In this document: positions 21,733 through 31,708 of the stretch, in pieces
Numbering within the stretch: position 1 is the first letter of the stretch
Layout of the letters: each line of letters opens with the position of its first letter
Source of the DNA: Luzula sylvatica
Lineage: Eukaryota; Streptophyta; Magnoliopsida; Poales; Juncaceae
Assembly: GCA_946800325.1 (NCBI GenBank)
Contig: OX326961.1
Coordinates: 46,959,415-47,023,414, forward strand
Direction of reading: 5' to 3'
DNA: 64,000 bases
Made by a program: the position numbers and the translations under genes
Notes under the pieces: model-generated
What the model saw: only the letters and a program-made list of their open reading frames with translations
The model's database searches: none
Told to the model about the DNA's origin: nothing

Positions 21733-22284
21733 ATGCATTTCATGAATGTGCATTTTGTATGCACGACATCAATAAAAACACGATACGTGAGAGTGGGAGG
21801 TTGATTTTTTCCAATTTTGATCGTATTTGTTCGGTTTTGATTTTTTGTGCACTCGAAATGCACGCCTCAAAAATATAGGTATAAATATGGTCAATTTCAC
21901 CGTAAAAAATATCATATGCATAACAGTATATCATACATATAAAAAATGAATAACATGTATTTGTATTAAAAAAAAAATATCATACATATAAAAGGTATAT
22001 AATACATCTAAGAAGATATAACTAACAAAGATATAAAAAAACTATAGCATGTATTGTATTTTTAGAAAAGTATATCTTACATCTAAAACGTGTAAAATAC
22101 GTCGAAAAATATAACAATAAAGATATATCACACATCTAAATAAGATAGAAAACCAGGACAAGCGAATGTATGCATTTTGGAGAGCTCTGAAGTGCACAAA
22201 ATTCGGATAAATTGAAAAAATCAACTGCGACATATCGCTCTCCTATTTATGGCGTGCACATGTAAATGCACGTCCATGGAATGC
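21733..22284. mobile_element. Fold-back region with about 110-bp inverted ends
   Basis: The left arm (GTGCATTTTGTATGCACG, then GAGAGTGGGAGGTTGATTTT, then TTTTGTGCACTCGAAATGC) is mirrored on the right by GTGCACAAAATTCGG, AAAAAATCAACTGCG and ATGGCGTGCACATG. The middle is AT-rich. Exact ends and a TSD could not be fixed, so the class is undecided; Mutator-like or fold-back elements are likely. Confidence 0.5.
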
Positions 22285-22289
22285 ACTGT

Positions 22290-23735
22290 TGTCATGTAAT
22301 CAGTTACATGACGTTTTAGAATAGTTTTGTTCTGGATTTTCTAATATTTTTTGTTGAATTTTTTAGTCTAGAATATTTTTGGATAAGTTATCGATTATGA
22401 GATATGTTATAATATTTTAATAAATTTTGAATGTTTTAGATCATTGAACTTGTTAAAAAATGGTATTTGTATTAGTAAATACTAGAGTTTTTGTAGAATA
22501 TATATTTAATTATATTAAGATACATTAATCTTCATAATTATGTATTGGACATGTGTCAAATTAAGATACATTAATATTCGTAAGTCTATATTGGACATAT
22601 GTGAAAATAGTACTACGTAAACAAACAAAATTATATTAAGATATTAAGAAATTTATATGTGTACAAAAAAATATGTGCTAAATAAATAAATGAATAAATA
22701 AATATCTATCTTAATATTTTCAAAACATATATATTACACAGACAAAAAATAACATTGTGTAAATAAAATATAAAATATAAAATATATCATTCAATAGTAT
22801 TAATCTTGAATGTGTCACCCACACGTGTCAAGTTTTTTTATTTTTTTATTTCTATTGCAATCCAAATTATACACATATATAGAAGAAAAATATAATTTGT
22901 CCACAAACTCATCATAATATCATTGTATATAAGATAGTATGTCATATTAAATCAATGGTCGTCCGCATTCATGTATATCCAGACGTGTAAATCTTGAAAA
23001 TCAATGTTCCGAAACCCCAAAACATACAACCCGAACGATACAAAATCCGATTGATCCATAACCCAAATCTGCCGAACTCGTTATAAATGTCTCATTGAGT
23101 GATCCGATATTATAGAACAAAATCGACTTTCAATCCGTCCGAAACTTGAACGAGTCGAAACCTGAAGAATCTAAAACTCGAACAATCATCGGAACGACTC
23201 AAAACCGAAACAACCCCTCAAATAACCCGAACAACTCTCGATCTAGGATAACCCGATTCTAGAACTTTGTGATAATTTTTAATCGAAGGGTATGGATGAA
23301 AATATGAATAGTCATTGTTTTGGGGCTTAACATTAGCAATTTTCCGAACTACTTAATGTTCAGTTGAGACGGAGCAGAATTTGGGCATTTGTGAAATTGA
23401 CGTGCTACCACTTTTCAGTTCGGAAAACATTTTGATGTCCTTTGTCCTACGCTTACCTGGTAAAAACCTTGGATTGTTCTAGATTTAATCGAGCTTTCAA
23501 AATTAATGTCTCTGAAAATTGAAACCTCTCTGACCTCCGTAGAAATTAAAATCACCATCCTACCCATGTTTGAATTTTCAATAATTCTATGCTTTCTCAT
23601 TTCTAACCACTGATAAATAACTTATAAATCAACATGAAACATTGATTTCAAAAATATTCACCGAGTCAATGTATAATATTGGACTCACTCCCAATTTGTA
23701 CAAACATGAATTACACAGACCGATATCTTTTGATG
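22290..23735. other. Intergenic; no gene seen
   Basis: AT-rich. Around 23000-23260 there are repeated CCGAAAC, AACCCGAACGA and CGAACAATC motifs like the subterminal repeats of hAT-type elements, suggesting another decayed element without visible ends. Confidence 0.4.
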
Positions 23736-23738
23736 AAT

Positions 23739-24613
23739 GGGAAATTTTTTAAAATCCTCCTATTTTTTGTGGATATTCTAAAAAAATCCCTATTTTTTTT
23801 TTGGAAACTCCAAAAAAACTTCTTTACCAAATTTTTATTTCCAAATATCTCCTATGGGATTAAAACTAATTATGAATGTTGTTAGATTTTTTTATGGCCA
23901 AAATACCCTTTTTTTACAAATGTAGTAATTAAAAAAAATTGTAATTTTTTATTAATTTTAAAAAAATCCTAAATTTTTTTCGTTTATAATAATTTAAAAA
24001 TAATAATTATCATATGTTATATGTCTATAATTTTAATATTTCACACATTATATATATTTAAATTATATATTTTTTTTTCTGAAAAACTAACATAAAATAA
24101 TAATAAGACGAACAATAATATCAAAAGAACACTTTGCAATATATTAAAAATTAAAATATCACGAAAATATTAAAAAATAACATAAAAGAAGAATGAAACT
24201 ACAAAAACTAGATGCTTAAAAAAATATTTTTCTATCAATATATTTTCAAGATGTTTATTTTATTATTATCTAATGTTAGTTTTTCATGAATAATAAATGA
24301 AATATTTAAATTATACAAACACAACATTTAATAATTGTATTTTTCTGAAATTGCAATATGTTAAAAAATATTTATGAATTTTTGTAAACCTAATAAAATT
24401 AACTAAAAAATAACAAAAAATATTTTTAACTACTACATATGAAAATAGAAGGGTATTTTGATAAAAAAAAAAACCATATATGGTTAGTTTTAATTCCTAT
24501 ATATAGAGATATTTGAAAATAAAAATTTGGTAGAAAGATTTTTTGGAGTTTTCAAAAAGATAAGGATTTTTTAAAATATCCAAAAAAAGATAAGATTCTT
24601 TTGAAAATTTCGC
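23739..24613. mobile_element. Long-TIR Mutator-type element, 9-bp TSD
   Basis: An 875-bp element whose first and last roughly 130 bases are inverted copies: GGGAAATTTTTTAAAATCC at the left against GCGAAATTTTCAAAAG read inward from the right, with ACCAAATTTTTATTT-CAAATATCTC near the inner edge of both arms. A perfect 9-bp duplication TTGATGAAT flanks it (23730-23738, 24614-24622). It is noncoding. Related decayed copies appear at 4130-4770 and around 48580-48980. Confidence 0.85.
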
Positions 24614-24771
24614 TTGATGAATTTGTACATCACGTGCACTCGTAAAAGGGCGGCGTCTGGACTCGTTGACTCGTTCTTTTTCAGTCATGTCTTTTTTGAA
24701 CATTTGTTAATAGCTAATCTGAATTTGTATCTTTGATCATATTTTCTTTTAACATTTGACCATGGCTAAAT

Positions 24772-25380
24772 CTAGGGCTGCAAACGAGCCGAGCTCGAGC
24801 GAGCTGTGTCAAGCTCAAGCTCGGCTCGGAACTTACTCGAGCTGGCTCGGCTCGTTTAGAATTATGGTTCGAGCTAAAAAATCAAGCTCAAGCTCGGCTC
24901 GTTCTAATTCGAGCTAGCTCGGCTCGGCTCAACAGTAGCTCAATTAAAAAAAAACAACTTGAATTTTAATTAAAAAAATTATAATAATTGCGAATAAACA
25001 AAAAATATTTTAAATACCAAACTATCTTAAAAGATAACAATAATAAATCAAACATACAACACAAAACATAAAAAAACAGGATTTGAACTTGGTATTATTA
25101 ATTTGTCTCCCTTATTTAATATTCTTTTTAGGACCTAAATTGTAACTTGACTTGAAATTATTATTATGATAAAAGTATTTAATTTTTTAAATCGAGCTCA
25201 AATTCTTTTCGAGCTTAATACGAGCGAGCTGAGTCTGGCTCAAGCTCGGCTCAATAAGCGTTCGAGCTAGCTCGGCTCGGCTCGTTTCATTTCGAGTTAA
25301 TATCGAGCGAGCTATTATCGAACTATTATCGAGTCGAGCTCGAGCGAGCCACGAGCCACGAGCTAAAGTTGCAGCCCTAG
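24772..25380. mobile_element. hAT-type element with GAGCTCGGCTCG repeats, copy 1
   Basis: The 609-bp element starts CTAGGGCTGCAAACGAGCC and ends AGCTAAAGTTGCAGCCCTAG. Flanks GGCTAAAT and GCCTAAAT match at 7 of 8 bases, a hAT-sized TSD. Both subterminal regions carry many GAGCTCGGCTCG and CGAGCTAGCTCG motifs, as expected for transposase binding regions in hAT elements. No transposase is present. A copy lies at 54970-55629. Confidence 0.82.
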
Positions 25381-25427
25381 GCCTAAATCCAATTTATATT
25401 CGAGAAATTTCTATAATGCATAGTTTC

Positions 25428-25944
25428 CTATGTTGCACGGATACGGCGATACGACAATTTTTAAAAACTCACGGATACGAATACGGCTATATAATCATTA
25501 TTTTAATATATTTATATTGTATATAATAAATAAATAAATAACAAATTAAATAATATTTTGAATTTAAATATCATGACAATAAATAAAATCAACATAACAA
25601 TACAAGTATCATAAAAGTATTCTAAATTTATTCTAGAAGTATCCTAAAACTAATTTAGAAGTATCCTAGAAGTATCCTACAAGCATCCTATATAATTTAT
25701 TTAAAAATATTATGGACCAAAATATATAATGGGCCGAAGTATCCTAAATGGAGTATCCCAGCCGTATCCTGAACGTATCTCAGTCGTATCCTGCCGTATC
25801 ATGTCGTATCCCCGCGCGTATCCGAAAAAAATAAATATTAAAATAATCGGATACGCCACGTGGCGTATCCGATACGTATCCGAGCCGTATCGTACCCGTA
25901 TCCTCATGATACTTCTGCGTTTTTGAAGTATCCGCGTAACATAG
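25428..25944. mobile_element. hAT-type MITE, CTATGTTGC family, longer copy
   Basis: The 517-bp element has ends CTATGTTGCACGGATAC and GTATCCGCGTAACATAG and a perfect 8-bp TSD ATAGTTTC (25420-25427, 25945-25952). The interior has an AT-rich part, a run of AGTATCCTAGA-like units at 25615-25690, and a cluster of CGTATCC/GGATACG motifs toward the right end. It is noncoding and clearly related to the 131-bp copy at 329-459. Confidence 0.88.
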
Positions 25945-26063
25945 ATAGTTTCTTATATAAATATTATTATTATTTAATCATTTTAATCGATTTGATTATG
26001 TCCGCTAGATACACCGTTCTCTTATTTATTTTCAAATAAAAAAATATAATTCATAGAAGATAT

Positions 26064-26067
26064 TCAA

Positions 26068-26120
<53 letters not shown>
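26064..26120. repeat. Poly(A) followed by (TA)n
   Basis: About 20 A residues then about 17 TA units. Possibly the decayed tail of a retroposon, but no body or TSD was found. Confidence 0.9.
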
Positions 26121-26124
<4 letters not shown>

Positions 26125-26392
26125 AAAAATATTATTATTTACGAAGGTATTGGGATATTTCAAAAGGTATAACAACACTCGACAAAGTATATCTAAATTC
26201 AAAAATTATAGAAGTAACAAAGTATAGGACTATTGCAGTTATTGTTCCAATTTCTTTTAAAAAGATATAATGTTATTCAAAAAAGATATTTAAAAAATGT
26301 AAAATAAATAATACTTCAAAATGTTTCGAGAAAATTATATGAGAATTTTTTTTTACAATGGTTTGTATTTCTTTTAGATGTCAATTATCATC

Positions 26393-26421
26393 TTGCAGCG
26401 AAGCGCGACAATATTTTCTAG
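26393..26421 (+). mobile_element. Helitron 3' terminus (imperfect)
   Basis: TGCAGCGAAGCGCGACA then ATATTTT and CTAG (26418-26421) followed by T. The hairpin is weak on one arm, but the order hairpin, A/T spacer, CTAG and T matches plant Helitron 3' ends. The matching 5' end was not identified. Confidence 0.5.
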
Positions 26422-26468
26422 TTGTATCAAAATGAAGAATCGTAAAAGATGAAAAATAATCTCATAGC

Positions 26469-26580
26469 TCAAACATCGTCGCCGCCGGTCTTATTTTCGC
26501 TACTTTATCCACTGAATCATATTCTCCTACCGGAGCACCAGCGTCAGGCTTAGTCGAACCAAATGAACCGGGAGATATCA
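26469..26580 (-). pseudogene. Possible 3' exon fragment of an unknown gene
   Basis: A minus-strand frame reads PGSFGSTKPDAGAPVGEYDS followed by VDKVAKIRPAATMFEL and a stop, with ordinary amino-acid composition and higher GC than the surroundings. I do not recognise the family and see no other exon nearby. It lies next to a Helitron end and may be a transposed piece of a host gene. Confidence 0.35.
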
Positions 26581-26685
26581 ATCAAGTCCTGACCTATTTT
26601 AATATATGTTTCAAGAACAATAATGCACATTTTTTTTCAGTATCGATCATAGTTGTAAACGTCCCAAATTAAAACCGGATTTTAC

Positions 26686-27410
26686 GATAGACTTTTGAGC
26701 TTCCCTTCTCTCTCTTCTTGGAAAGAGCGAAAGAGAGAAAGCTTTTGTCAATCCCATCCAAACCGAGTCCTAATCCTCCTCACAACCATGAAGCTCCAAT
26801 TTTGAGTTTCACCATTGGAGCTCCATTCTTGAGTTTCCTCACCCACCTCCACTTAAAATGTCAAGGCCAAGACGAGACTATCACGTCTAAGGTATTGCTC
26901 CACACGGCGACCAAACAAGGACAAAACGATGAAACTCGTTTAGGCCACGGCAACGACGACAAGAAGGTCGTTTATTGACTACGACAACAACGCTAAAAGA
27001 GTGGTAATGTCATGGCAACGAAGACGAAGAGCTCGTATCGACCATGGCAATACTCGAGCTACATACCTAATCTCGAGGCTACATGCTACATACATGGTGA
27101 TAATCGAGATGCACCGCAATTTAAGAAGAACAATCGATAACGATGGTGTACAAGGTTAAACTAGCGGCGGTGGCCGACGAGTACGCAAAACCAAAAGGAA
27201 GAAGGCGGCGGCCGCCATTATTGGCGACAAACCCTAGCAAGGGTTTCTTTCTTTTTTCTTAGGGCTGTTCAATTGGGTCATGTATAAGTTGCAATGAGTC
27301 CAATTTTTATTTTTCTATTTCATTTTATTTTCTTCTTTTCTTTTTTTATAAGCAATGTAATTCATTTGCTTACTATATACCATGCAACTAAAGTTGTATT
27401 AAAAAAAAAA
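26686..27410 (+). mobile_element. Poly(A)-tailed retroposon with 10-bp TSD
   Basis: The 725-bp insertion ends in about 10 A residues and is flanked by a perfect 10-bp direct repeat CGGATTTTAC (26676-26685 and 27411-27420), the hallmark of LINE-machinery integration. The body begins with CT-rich leader-like sequence, has an 86-codon frame at 26718 and a GC-rich centre ending CAAACCCTAGCAAGGG, then a T-rich tail. No tRNA-like head, RT domain or known gene was recognised. It may be a SINE, a deletion derivative of a LINE, or a processed copy of a noncoding or unknown transcript. Confidence 0.8.
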
Positions 27411-27420
27411 CGGATTTTAC

Positions 27421-28265
27421 CTGTGCTAACCACGGTATATGAGCTAAAATCTTATTGTTATTTCTTGTATTGAGCCAGTTTAATCTAATTTTCTTTTTTT
27501 GATATTTTTGAAGTATTATAATCAGGATAATGCAACAAATTATACTCCGAGTATTGTAATTTATCCATCCCTCTTATTTTACACTTATGTATATGCATTC
27601 TCACGAAGCCACATTATTATTGTTCTACATCATTATTGATCATTGGATTGTGTGTTGTGGTATCATCCTACACATTAGTTTTATATTTGATTTTGTAATT
27701 ACTTATAATTTGTGTGGTCATTGTATGTCTTATTTTGAACGATTAGATTTTGTGATGTTGTTTAATCTTATCCATGAATTTTTTGATACATTTTTGAAGA
27801 TCATATTTAATGTAGTCATTTGCGTGTCATTATTTTACACTAACTTTTAAACAATTTTCTTGAGCCGGGCCATCTTTGATAATTCCGTGTCATCTTTGAT
27901 ATTTTGAATCTAAATCATGTGATTAAAATTGAACGCTCAATATTGAATGTACTCTCAACATGACAAATAATATTAAGAGTTTTGCTAATTTTCTTTTGAC
28001 ACACAAAATTTATACACTTCTGTTTTTTAAAAAAATCTTTATTTTTATATTCAATAATACATACAATAACTTTCACTTCCAATTAATTAATGTATGTTTA
28101 TGGTTTTTTACTATGAAGCAATATCTTTTTTTGGTACAATTTGTCTTTGCATCTTCTATTTGAAGATATATTACAATTATACTATATGTAAACTAAATGA
28201 ATATTCTTTATTATTATTTTATGGTACTTAAGACATAGATTCTTTTATCATGTGGACAAAATATG
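27421..28265. other. Intergenic, AT-rich; no gene seen
   Basis: Frames at 27587-27850 and 27960-28163 have composition-driven Phe/Ile/Leu bias and no domain. Confidence 0.45.
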
Positions 28266-28269
28266 TGCA

Positions 28270-28984
28270 TCATAATACTCCTTATCCGATTAAATATTCA
28301 GATTCGAAAAAAATTATCTGGATTCGAACGTCCGGTTTCATTTTTTCGAATCCGAATTCGATATTCAAAATATTATCCGGATCCTGATCCGGGTACTATC
28401 CGGATTCGAATAACAACGAAAGCGGATATTCGTTTTTCATAATTTATTTTATATTTAAATAATTACGATCTCATGGACCTAATAAAAATTCATATTAACA
28501 TAACTCATGATCCATGCACTAATTTCATTAATAAAAAAAATTCACCACATTTTCAAATTCCTAAATTATTTCCCTCTCTCTTCCAAGACTTTTTCTCTTC
28601 CTATTTTCTTTCAAGTTTTATGAGTGATTTTTCTTTTTTTTTTTGTAAATCAAAGTTTTTTTTTTCAAAAAATCAAAATCTTCTCAGTATTTTTTTTGAA
28701 AAATTATGATGTACTGTTTAGATATGTTTAAATATTATTTTAATTTTATTTGAATGTCAAAGATAAAATAAATAATTACGTTATGTATAAAATATTCGTT
28801 TTAATTATTCGAAAAAATTCGTATTTGTATCCGACAATATCCGAATCGTATCCGTATATGTCTAATGTCCGAACCGCATCCAGATTCGCGTTGTTCCGTA
28901 TCTGAATATCCGTATTCGAAAAAATATGAATACGGATCTGGTACGACCAATATCCGAACCGGATCCAAACCGTTTACACCCCTA
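28270..28984. mobile_element. hAT-type element (TAGGGGTGTAAACGG family), left end decayed
   Basis: The right end reads CCAAACCGTTTACACCCCTA, the inverse of the end at 47934. The region shows repeated TATCCGGATTCGAA and GTATCCGAAC motifs near both sides, as in hAT subterminal regions. The left terminus is not recognisable, so the start is approximate. Confidence 0.5.
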
Positions 28985-29150
28985 GCCAGGTACCCAATAT
29001 CTCAGCCCAAATTAATTCATCCCCACAAACACATTTCCTCCCGAAGCCGAAGCTGACCCTAGTTCCTTTCTCCACTACTCTCCGCTACTCTGAGGACCTT
29101 CTCTTTCTACCGTGAATTCCTTTGTATTCGCCAGAATCAATTTGAACGAT

Positions 29151-29350
29151 CATGGCGGGCATTAACAAGAAGAATGGCTCAAGGAGGAGGGGGCGAAGAA
29201 TTCGAAATCTCTGATCGTACCTCCGAGACCCGATATGGAAGCTGAGTATAAGAACTCAGGCGCCCACACAGAAGATAAGGATATAGATGAGATGAAGAGG
29301 ATGGGCATGATGCAGTGGAGCTACTCAGTACCGGAAATAATCCAGCCCGA
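29151..29350 (+). pseudogene. Possible broken first exon of an unknown gene
   Basis: A leader-like stretch ends in ATGGCGGGCATTAAC, opening a short frame MAGINKKNGSRRRG that stops after 20 codons. A shifted frame continues with RPDMEAEYKNSG, DIDEMKRMGMMQWS and VPEIIQPE up to a good donor GAG|GTACTT at about 29351. A frameshift would explain this, or the upstream ATG is not used. The family is unknown. Confidence 0.3.
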
Positions 29351-29744
29351 GGTACTTACTGTCTAATCATATCATATATTTATAATTATGAATTTCTTCC
29401 ATGAATCATTGAATCATATATCTATAAATCTATAATTATAGATTCTAGTATATAAATTAAGTATTAATTTCAGTGTTACAAGTGGTCATTGTGCTCATAA
29501 GTACATAACTTTGTATCGGTATCAACATGTTGAATTAATAGACGACAAATGGAATAGTTATATAACCGAATCAGTTAAAGCCAGACTAAATTTTTGTGAA
29601 ATACATGTGAAACAGAAATGAAATAACTGCTTATTACTTAATTAAGAGATTTAGCTATAAATTTAGATGCATAATTGTTGTTGGTGTTCTATAAATACTC
29701 GTTTAAACTCATTCTTCTTCGATCAATTAATTTTGAAAATAAGA

Positions 29745-30683
29745 ATGGATTTCTTCTGTGAGCTAATTTCCCTTGTTCTCATTCTTTCGACCTTTCTAGG
29801 ACTGTTCCTGCTAACCCTTCTCCGCATCATCACCCCTCCCCCTAGCCCTTTGTTTATAGATGGCGAGCCCGCCTCGGCTACGCATGACGACCCGCAGCTC
29901 GTGGAGGATGATCCCGCCTCAGCTACGCATGACGAGCCGCGACTTGTGCAGGACGAGCCGGCATCGGCTACGCATGACGAGCCGCGACTTGTGCAGGACG
30001 GGCCGGCATCGGCTACGCATGACGAGCCGGCATCGGCTACAAATGACGTGCCGCCACTTGTGCAGGACGAGCCGCAGCTTGTGCAGGGCGAGCCAGCCTC
30101 GGCTATGCATGACGAGCCGCATCTTTTGCATGAAGAGTCGGCCTCGGCTACGCAGGACGAGCTGCAGCTTGTGGATGGCGAGCCGGCCTCGGCTACGGAG
30201 GAAGAGCCGCCACTTGTGGATGGTGAGCCGGCCTCGGCTACGGAGGACGAGCCGCCACTTGTGGATGGCGAGCAGGCCTCAGCTATGGAGGACGAGCCGC
30301 GGCTTGTGGAGGACGAGCTGGCCTCGGCTACAGAGGACGCGCCGGCCTCGGCTATGCAGGATGAGCCAGCGGCGGCTACAGAGGACGAGCTGAATAGCCC
30401 CCAAGACTCGCCAAACCGTCCCTTCTTCCTAGTGCCTCCTCCACCGCCGCCAGTGGCATTCCTTCCACCTCCTCCGCAGTCACCACCACAGGGGAGACGT
30501 GTCGTCCTTGGGAGAGACATCCTCGAGGCCATTCCTGAAGGGAATGAGGATGAAGATGAATATGAAGATCTCGAGAATAGGACTAGAAGGCGGCTGGGAT
30601 TTAACAAGAAATTCAAGAGTTTTTTTCGAAAATTTGTGCGGTGCGGTTATTTTGCTGGTGGGCGTGTCGAGGAGAGGGATTAG
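29745..30683 (+). CDS. Membrane-anchored acidic repeat protein, unknown family
   Basis: A single open frame of 312 residues from ATG 29745 (MDFFCELISLVLILSTFLGL). I prefer this to the in-frame upstream start at 29667 because it places a strong hydrophobic segment, residues 6-28, right at the N-terminus as a signal anchor. Residues about 38-225 are about ten to twelve imperfect 15-residue repeats, consensus (D/G)EPASATxDEPxLV(Q/D), so very acidic and probably disordered. Then come proline runs (PPPPPP near 245-265), an acidic patch EGNEDEDEYEDLE, and a basic tail FNKKFKSFFRKFVRC. GC is far higher than in the flanks. Long frames on the other strand and in frame +2 are by-products of the 45-base repeat. 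I do not recognise it and cannot show that it is expressed. Confidence 0.55.
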   Translation: MDFFCELISLVLILSTFLGLFLLTLLRIITPPPSPLFIDGEPASATHDDPQLVEDDPASATHDEPRLVQDEPASATHDEPRLVQDGPASATHDEPASATNDVPPLVQDEPQLVQGEPASAMHDEPHLLHEESASATQDELQLVDGEPASATEEEPPLVDGEPASATEDEPPLVDGEQASAMEDEPRLVEDELASATEDAPASAMQDEPAAATEDELNSPQDSPNRPFFLVPPPPPPVAFLPPPPQSPPQGRRVVLGRDILEAIPEGNEDEDEYEDLENRTRRRLGFNKKFKSFFRKFVRCGYFAGGRVEERD

Positions 30684-30689
30684 AAAGTT

Positions 30690-31290
30690 TTTTATTTGTT
30701 GATTTTTTAATAGAGTTTTTGAATGGTTACATTAAGGTTTTTGAATTGTTCGACAAGTGTTTTCCTTAAATGAGTTTGATTAACCAATACTTGGAATTTT
30801 TCTTCGTAAAATTATTATTTCTCTGTTTTTTCATTTAATTGTTGTTGTTTGATTATTCATTAAACCAATTATATATTTATTTGTTAACGGAATCCTTGCT
30901 TTATGCCTCAGAAAATCGATTCTGTAATTGAGAAAATGGGAGCCAGTTATACTGGCAATGCATATAACCTAATTTCGAAAAATTGCAATCATGTTTGTAA
31001 CGATGTATTATGCAATTGTGTACTACCATATTAGTTAAATATTACATTAATTTCTAGTTTTCACATTTAAGCATCATGTATTTGATCACGTCAACATAGA
31101 AGTTGCAAATATACCTTTTCTGTGTACAATATATCGTTTTCGAAGTACAAATACAATACATGTTTGATTTGTATACTTTCTGAAATATATTTTTCTAATT
31201 TTTTGCAAAATATTTTATATTCGTCTACATTACTATTATATATATATTTTTAACAGAACTATGCATTTCTGAAAATATACGTATATATAT
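30690..31290. other. Intergenic, AT-rich; no gene seen
   Basis: 3' side of the repeat-protein frame and AT-rich sequence leading to the hairpin MITE. No motif stands out. Confidence 0.45.
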
Positions 31291-31293
31291 TAA

Positions 31294-31544
31294 GGAAAAT
31301 GTTGTACATACACAACTCCCCTCCCCCCATGCCTTGATGACGTGGATAGCGCTTAACACCTCAAGAATTAACACACAAATACATGATTTAACATCTTAAT
31401 TTGCGCTTTTATTATCTTATGTTATGATAAAACACCCAAATAAGGTGTTAAATCATAAATTTGTATGTTAATTCTTGAGGTGTTAAGCGGTATCCATGTC
31501 ATCAAGGATGTTGGTGTAGGTTGGGGAGATGTACATCACTACTC
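31294..31544. mobile_element. Hairpin MITE, copy 2, in the FANCI upstream region
   Basis: The 251-bp relative of 17525-17778 folds almost completely: CCTTGATGACGTGGATAGC and CTTAACACCTCAAGAATTAA on the left match inverted copies ending ATGTCATCAAGG on the right. Outer ends are GGAAAATGTTGTACATAC and GTACATCACTACTC. Flanks share TATATATTA with a one-base offset, so the TSD is imperfect. It ends 165 bases before the FANCI ATG. Confidence 0.75.
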
Positions 31545-31708
31545 ATTATATATTATTCTAATGAAACTATACATTTCTGAAAGTATCTGCAATCAGGCCC
31601 AAACAAGGCCACATTTAGTGGGCCTCCATCTAAATATAAAGACTCGTGCCTCTTCAGTTCCCGCGCAACACACAAGTCCGTCCTCTGCACACTCTGACAG
31701 TGACGTCC

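Noticed and set aside
29723..30616. 297-codon minus-strand frame opposite the repeat protein
   Set aside because: It is open only because the 45-base repeat avoids stops on the reverse strand; it has no anchor-like start and no separate signal.
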